From: an uncultured Peptococcaceae bacterium
Lineage (GTDB): Bacteria > Bacillota > Limnochordia > Darwinibacteriales > Darwinibacteriaceae
Assembly: GCA_937988745.1 (NCBI GenBank)
Contig: CALKAR010000245.1
Span: 1-17,166 of the forward strand
Reading direction: 5' to 3'
DNA length: 17,166 bases
Position numbers and translations under genes: made by a program. This document shows, in pieces, positions 15,226-17,166 of the stretch (its first letter is position 1; every line of letters begins with the position of its first letter). The notes beneath the pieces were generated by a model, which was not told the DNA's origin, ran no database searches, and saw nothing but the letters and a program-made list of their open reading frames with translations.

Positions 15226-16680
15226 ATGACCACCCATCAAATCAAGTTTCTGTCTTTAATGCTTGTCATTTTTCTAGCTTCTTCTTTGTGCGTACAGGCC
15301 AGCGATGAATTGATCAACCTGTCATTTGACAGTGTGGATTATGCTCACATCTTCCAGACGCTGGGAAGGCTGCAGGGTCTAAATGTACTGGTTGACCCAT
15401 CAGTTGAGGGCCAGGGAACCTTTGACCTGCAGAACCTGTCTTTCGAGGAAGCCCTTGATTTGGTAGCAGGCTTCGGCGGTTTTGATTATCGGATCTTGGG
15501 GAACACCTTGGTAGTGGCGTCTCCAGAAAAGCTTCGACAGATCAACCGCCTTGATGTAGAAGCGGTACGGTACTACCAAATTGAGTATGCCAACCCAGAA
15601 GACATAGGTGAAGCCTTAAGGCTCATTGTTCCGCAGGAACAGATGTACATACAGCCTGAGAGAGGACTCGTGATCCTTCTAGGGGCGAAGGATGTCTTGG
15701 AACAAGCAGAAGCGATTATCGCGGTGTTGGACAAGCCCTCTGTGCAGGCTTTTTTGCAGGACACAGCGGCCGATGGAGCAGAAACAGAACCAGCACCAGC
15801 GACACCCGCTGTTCCGAAGTATGAGGTACGGGTATATCGCCTGAATTATGCGGAACCGGAGACTGTCCGAGCAGCTCTCTCCATGATCATTGACGAATCG
15901 CGGATGCGTCTTGATCCCGAGAGCAAGGGGATAATTGTGCGAGCGACCGCAGATGAACTTGCAGAAGTTGAATCCTTCTTAGCTGACATTGATCAGCCTA
16001 TTCCCCAAGTGGTTCTGGAAGTATGGGTTCAGGAAATGACTGCTGATGCTCTCCAGAACCTTGGGATTGACTGGAAGGGTATTCCTTCGTTTGAGGAGAG
16101 CACTGCACCGGTATTCTTAGAATTGGAATGGAAACCGTGGGACTTGGTTCTCGCTCTTAGGCTTTTGGAAGAAAAGGGCGATGCGAAGCTCCTTGCAAAT
16201 CCGAAGATCACAACTCTGAGTGGACAGACAGCCACAATCTTCGTAGGAGACCGAGTTCCCGTAGTGCTTACCGACGAGGAAGGGCGCACCACGATGGAGT
16301 TTCTCGAATCGGGTATTAATCTGCAGGTGACACCTCGGATTTCGGAGGATGAGTATATCACTATTCTGGTAGAACCTGAGGTAAGTACGTTTATCTGGCG
16401 AGCGGATACCCAGTACCCACAGATCCGCACTAGAGAAGCTCAGACAACTGTACGGGTGAAAGATGGACAGCCATTCGTCTTGGGTGGGCTGCTTCAGGAG
16501 CAGGATAACGAAGCCATCAAGGGAATTCCGTTCCTTTCGCAGCTGCCCATACTTGGTCAGCTCTTTCAGTGGAAGGAAACCAAACATACGCAGACCGAGA
16601 TGACAATCTTCTTAATTCCGCGCATTGTGACGGATGAAGAGGAAGTTGCGTACACCGATTTTTTTACCCCTACCCAGTAA
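15226..16680 (+). CDS. pilQ: Type IV pilus secretin PilQ
   Basis: This 484-aa protein forms the gated outer-membrane channel for the pilus. It has a signal peptide (hydrophobic core FLSLMLVIFLASSLC, cleavage near VQA-S), an STN/N0 domain (LINLSFDSVDYAHIFQTLG), two N1/NolW-type repeats (about residues 110-165 and 205-260), and the secretin core (about 262-470). The core contains VPVVLTDEEGRTTMEFLESG, VKDGQPFVLGGLL and the hallmark GIPFLSQLPILGQLF. ATG 15226 is preferred because GGGGAGG ends 8 nt upstream; the ATG at 15220 is only 2 nt from it. No AMIN domain is present, so it is shorter than proteobacterial PilQ. The stop codon lies in an 11-bp stem just after a slippery T7 run. Confidence 0.93.
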   Translation: MTTHQIKFLSLMLVIFLASSLCVQASDELINLSFDSVDYAHIFQTLGRLQGLNVLVDPSVEGQGTFDLQNLSFEEALDLVAGFGGFDYRILGNTLVVASPEKLRQINRLDVEAVRYYQIEYANPEDIGEALRLIVPQEQMYIQPERGLVILLGAKDVLEQAEAIIAVLDKPSVQAFLQDTAADGAETEPAPATPAVPKYEVRVYRLNYAEPETVRAALSMIIDESRMRLDPESKGIIVRATADELAEVESFLADIDQPIPQVVLEVWVQEMTADALQNLGIDWKGIPSFEESTAPVFLELEWKPWDLVLALRLLEEKGDAKLLANPKITTLSGQTATIFVGDRVPVVLTDEEGRTTMEFLESGINLQVTPRISEDEYITILVEPEVSTFIWRADTQYPQIRTREAQTTVRVKDGQPFVLGGLLQEQDNEAIKGIPFLSQLPILGQLFQWKETKHTQTEMTIFLIPRIVTDEEEVAYTDFFTPTQ

Positions 16681-16726
16681 CCACTAAAGCCAAGCAGGAA
16701 AACAGCTTCCAGCCTGGTTACTGGGT
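16659..16726 (+). other. Candidate programmed -1 ribosomal frameshift element at the end of pilQ
   Basis: Seven T (16659-16665) form a slippery heptamer in the correct phase: T then TTT TTT in the pilQ frame. A 6-nt spacer (16666-16671) follows. Then ACCCAGTAACC (16672-16682) pairs perfectly with GGTTACTGGGT (16716-16726). The pilQ stop TAA (16678-16680) is inside the 5' arm. The 33-nt loop can form a small inner hairpin (16694-16700 with 16707-16713). The -1 frame is open from 16638 to 17036. A shift would join 480 secretin residues to 124 more. No T tract follows the stem, so it is not a terminator. Confidence 0.5.
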
Positions 16727-16730
16727 CGAG

Positions 16731-17039
16731 ATGCAACAAGAACGTTTTGCAGGGGGGGTGAGTACGCGCATCGAGGAAGCGGAGTTCGGTGCAGGTGCGC
16801 TGTGGGCCAATGAAGCACCAGGTCTTATGGGCTACGCGGCATATTCAGTCGGATTCTTAACAGGCAGGATTGAGCTGAATTGGCAGCAGGGCACTGGAAT
16901 CAGCGGCGGAGTTGTGTTGGGGGTAACTTTGGAGAAAGACGGCTTTGGAGTGGAACCGCATTTATTCTTCCCCTTAGCCCATCCCGAGCAGAATGGGCCG
17001 AGTATGGGCTTGAGGTTGGGAGTGCGGTTTGGGATTTAG
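16731..17039 (+). CDS. Small beta-rich hypothetical ORF, or frameshifted C-terminal extension of PilQ
   Basis: I do not recognise this 102-aa product. It consists of short alternating hydrophobic and polar stretches (AAYSVGFLTGRIELNW, GGVVLGVTLEKDGFGVEPHL) separated by turns, and ends in GLRLGVRFGI. This is like membrane beta-strands with an outer-membrane-protein C-terminal signal. There is no signal peptide and no ribosome binding site before ATG 16731. A GTG at 16758 overlaps a G7 run. The same frame is open back to 16638 without any start codon, and its codons before the ATG (TTKAKQENSFQPGYWVE) also look coding. The two options are a PilQ tail reached by -1 frameshift from 16659-16665, or a separate small gene translated by coupling. 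A sequence error in the T7 run would look the same. Confidence 0.55.
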   Translation: MQQERFAGGVSTRIEEAEFGAGALWANEAPGLMGYAAYSVGFLTGRIELNWQQGTGISGGVVLGVTLEKDGFGVEPHLFFPLAHPEQNGPSMGLRLGVRFGI

Positions 17040-17067
17040 ATAAGGAACGAAAAGGAGGAAAACCGGA

Positions 17068-17166
17068 ATGATGAAGAAACTCAGAAAAATGCTCAGGCAG
17101 CAAGAAGGATTTACTCTGGTAGAACTGATGGTAGCTGTTGTGATCCTCGGGATTTTGGCGGGGATT
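17068..17166 (+). CDS. Type IV prepilin / pseudopilin (3' truncated by window end)
   Basis: The first 33 codons of a pilin-like gene are visible. The leader MMKKLRKMLRQQEG is positively charged and ends in the glycine of the prepilin peptidase site. FTLVELMVAVVILGILAGI follows, with the conserved glutamate at mature position 5. The N-terminal helix both anchors the pilin in the membrane and forms the filament core. ATG 17068 has AAAGGAGG 9 nt upstream; the ATG at 17071 is less well placed. It lies in the same direction as the pilus operon, 28 bp after the previous ORF. Whether it is the major pilin or a minor pilin cannot be seen. Confidence 0.92.
   Translation, partial: MMKKLRKMLRQQEGFTLVELMVAVVILGILAGI

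Noticed and set aside
16672..16726. Stem after pilQ as an intrinsic terminator
   Set aside because: The 3' arm is followed by CGAGATGCAAC, with no T run, and the downstream frame and pilin gene continue in the same direction.
1..17166. CRISPR arrays, insertion sequences, tRNA or rRNA genes
   Set aside because: I found no spaced direct repeats, transposase-like frames, tRNA-like cloverleafs or rRNA segments. Intergenic space is short throughout, at most about 185 bp.

Overview
The window most likely comes from the chromosome of an anaerobic, Clostridia-related Firmicute of medium GC content. The evidence is a SCIFF ranthipeptide precursor with its radical SAM maturase (a clostridial signature), strong AGGAGG-type ribosome binding sites with many GTG starts, and a three-gene glycerol-3-phosphate oxidoreductase cluster of the kind found in Clostridia and Thermotogae. 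A full type IV pilus operon that includes a secretin suggests a lineage with an outer membrane, or one descended from such a lineage (for example Limnochordia-like or Halanaerobiales-like). This placement is inferred; no rRNA or species marker is present.

Layout. (1) 2-709: the 3' part of an OppF/DppF-type ABC transporter ATPase. (2) 714-3949: an extended -10 promoter inside a nested dyad, a leader with an intrinsic terminator, then three overlapping genes: a GlpA/GlpO-like FAD dehydrogenase with a BFD-type Fe-S tail, an NAD(P)/FAD oxidoreductase, and a four-cysteine DUF1667 protein. A terminator follows at 3972-3999. (3) 3990-5993, minus strand: a membrane chemoreceptor (Cache-HAMP-MCP signal domain). 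(4) 6141-7714: scfA (48 aa, six cysteines), an attenuator-like hairpin, and scfB. (5) 7722-17166: a strong promoter, a leader ending in a strong terminator, then pilB-pilT-pilC-pilM-pilN-pilO(with a PilP-like tail)-a short secretin-N-domain protein-pilQ-a small beta-rich ORF-and the start of a type IV prepilin gene. Most of these genes overlap or are separated by a few bases, so they form one transcription unit.

How it works together. The glp-like cluster would oxidise glycerol-3-phosphate (or a similar 2-hydroxyacid) and pass electrons through flavin and Fe-S centres, probably under antitermination control. ScfA is the substrate that ScfB crosslinks through thioethers. The pilus operon encodes the extension and retraction motors, the platform, the PilMNO alignment complex and an outer-membrane secretin. 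PilB carries an MshEN domain that suggests c-di-GMP control.

The most unusual feature is at the end of pilQ. A U-UUU-UUU slippery heptamer in the correct phase lies 6 nt before a perfect 11-bp stem that contains the pilQ stop codon. The -1 frame is open into a 124-codon beta-rich tail. This suggests a programmed -1 frameshift that makes an extended secretin, although a simple sequence error or a coupled separate gene must be excluded. The operon also appears to have duplicated and shuffled its PilP-like and secretin N-terminal domains.
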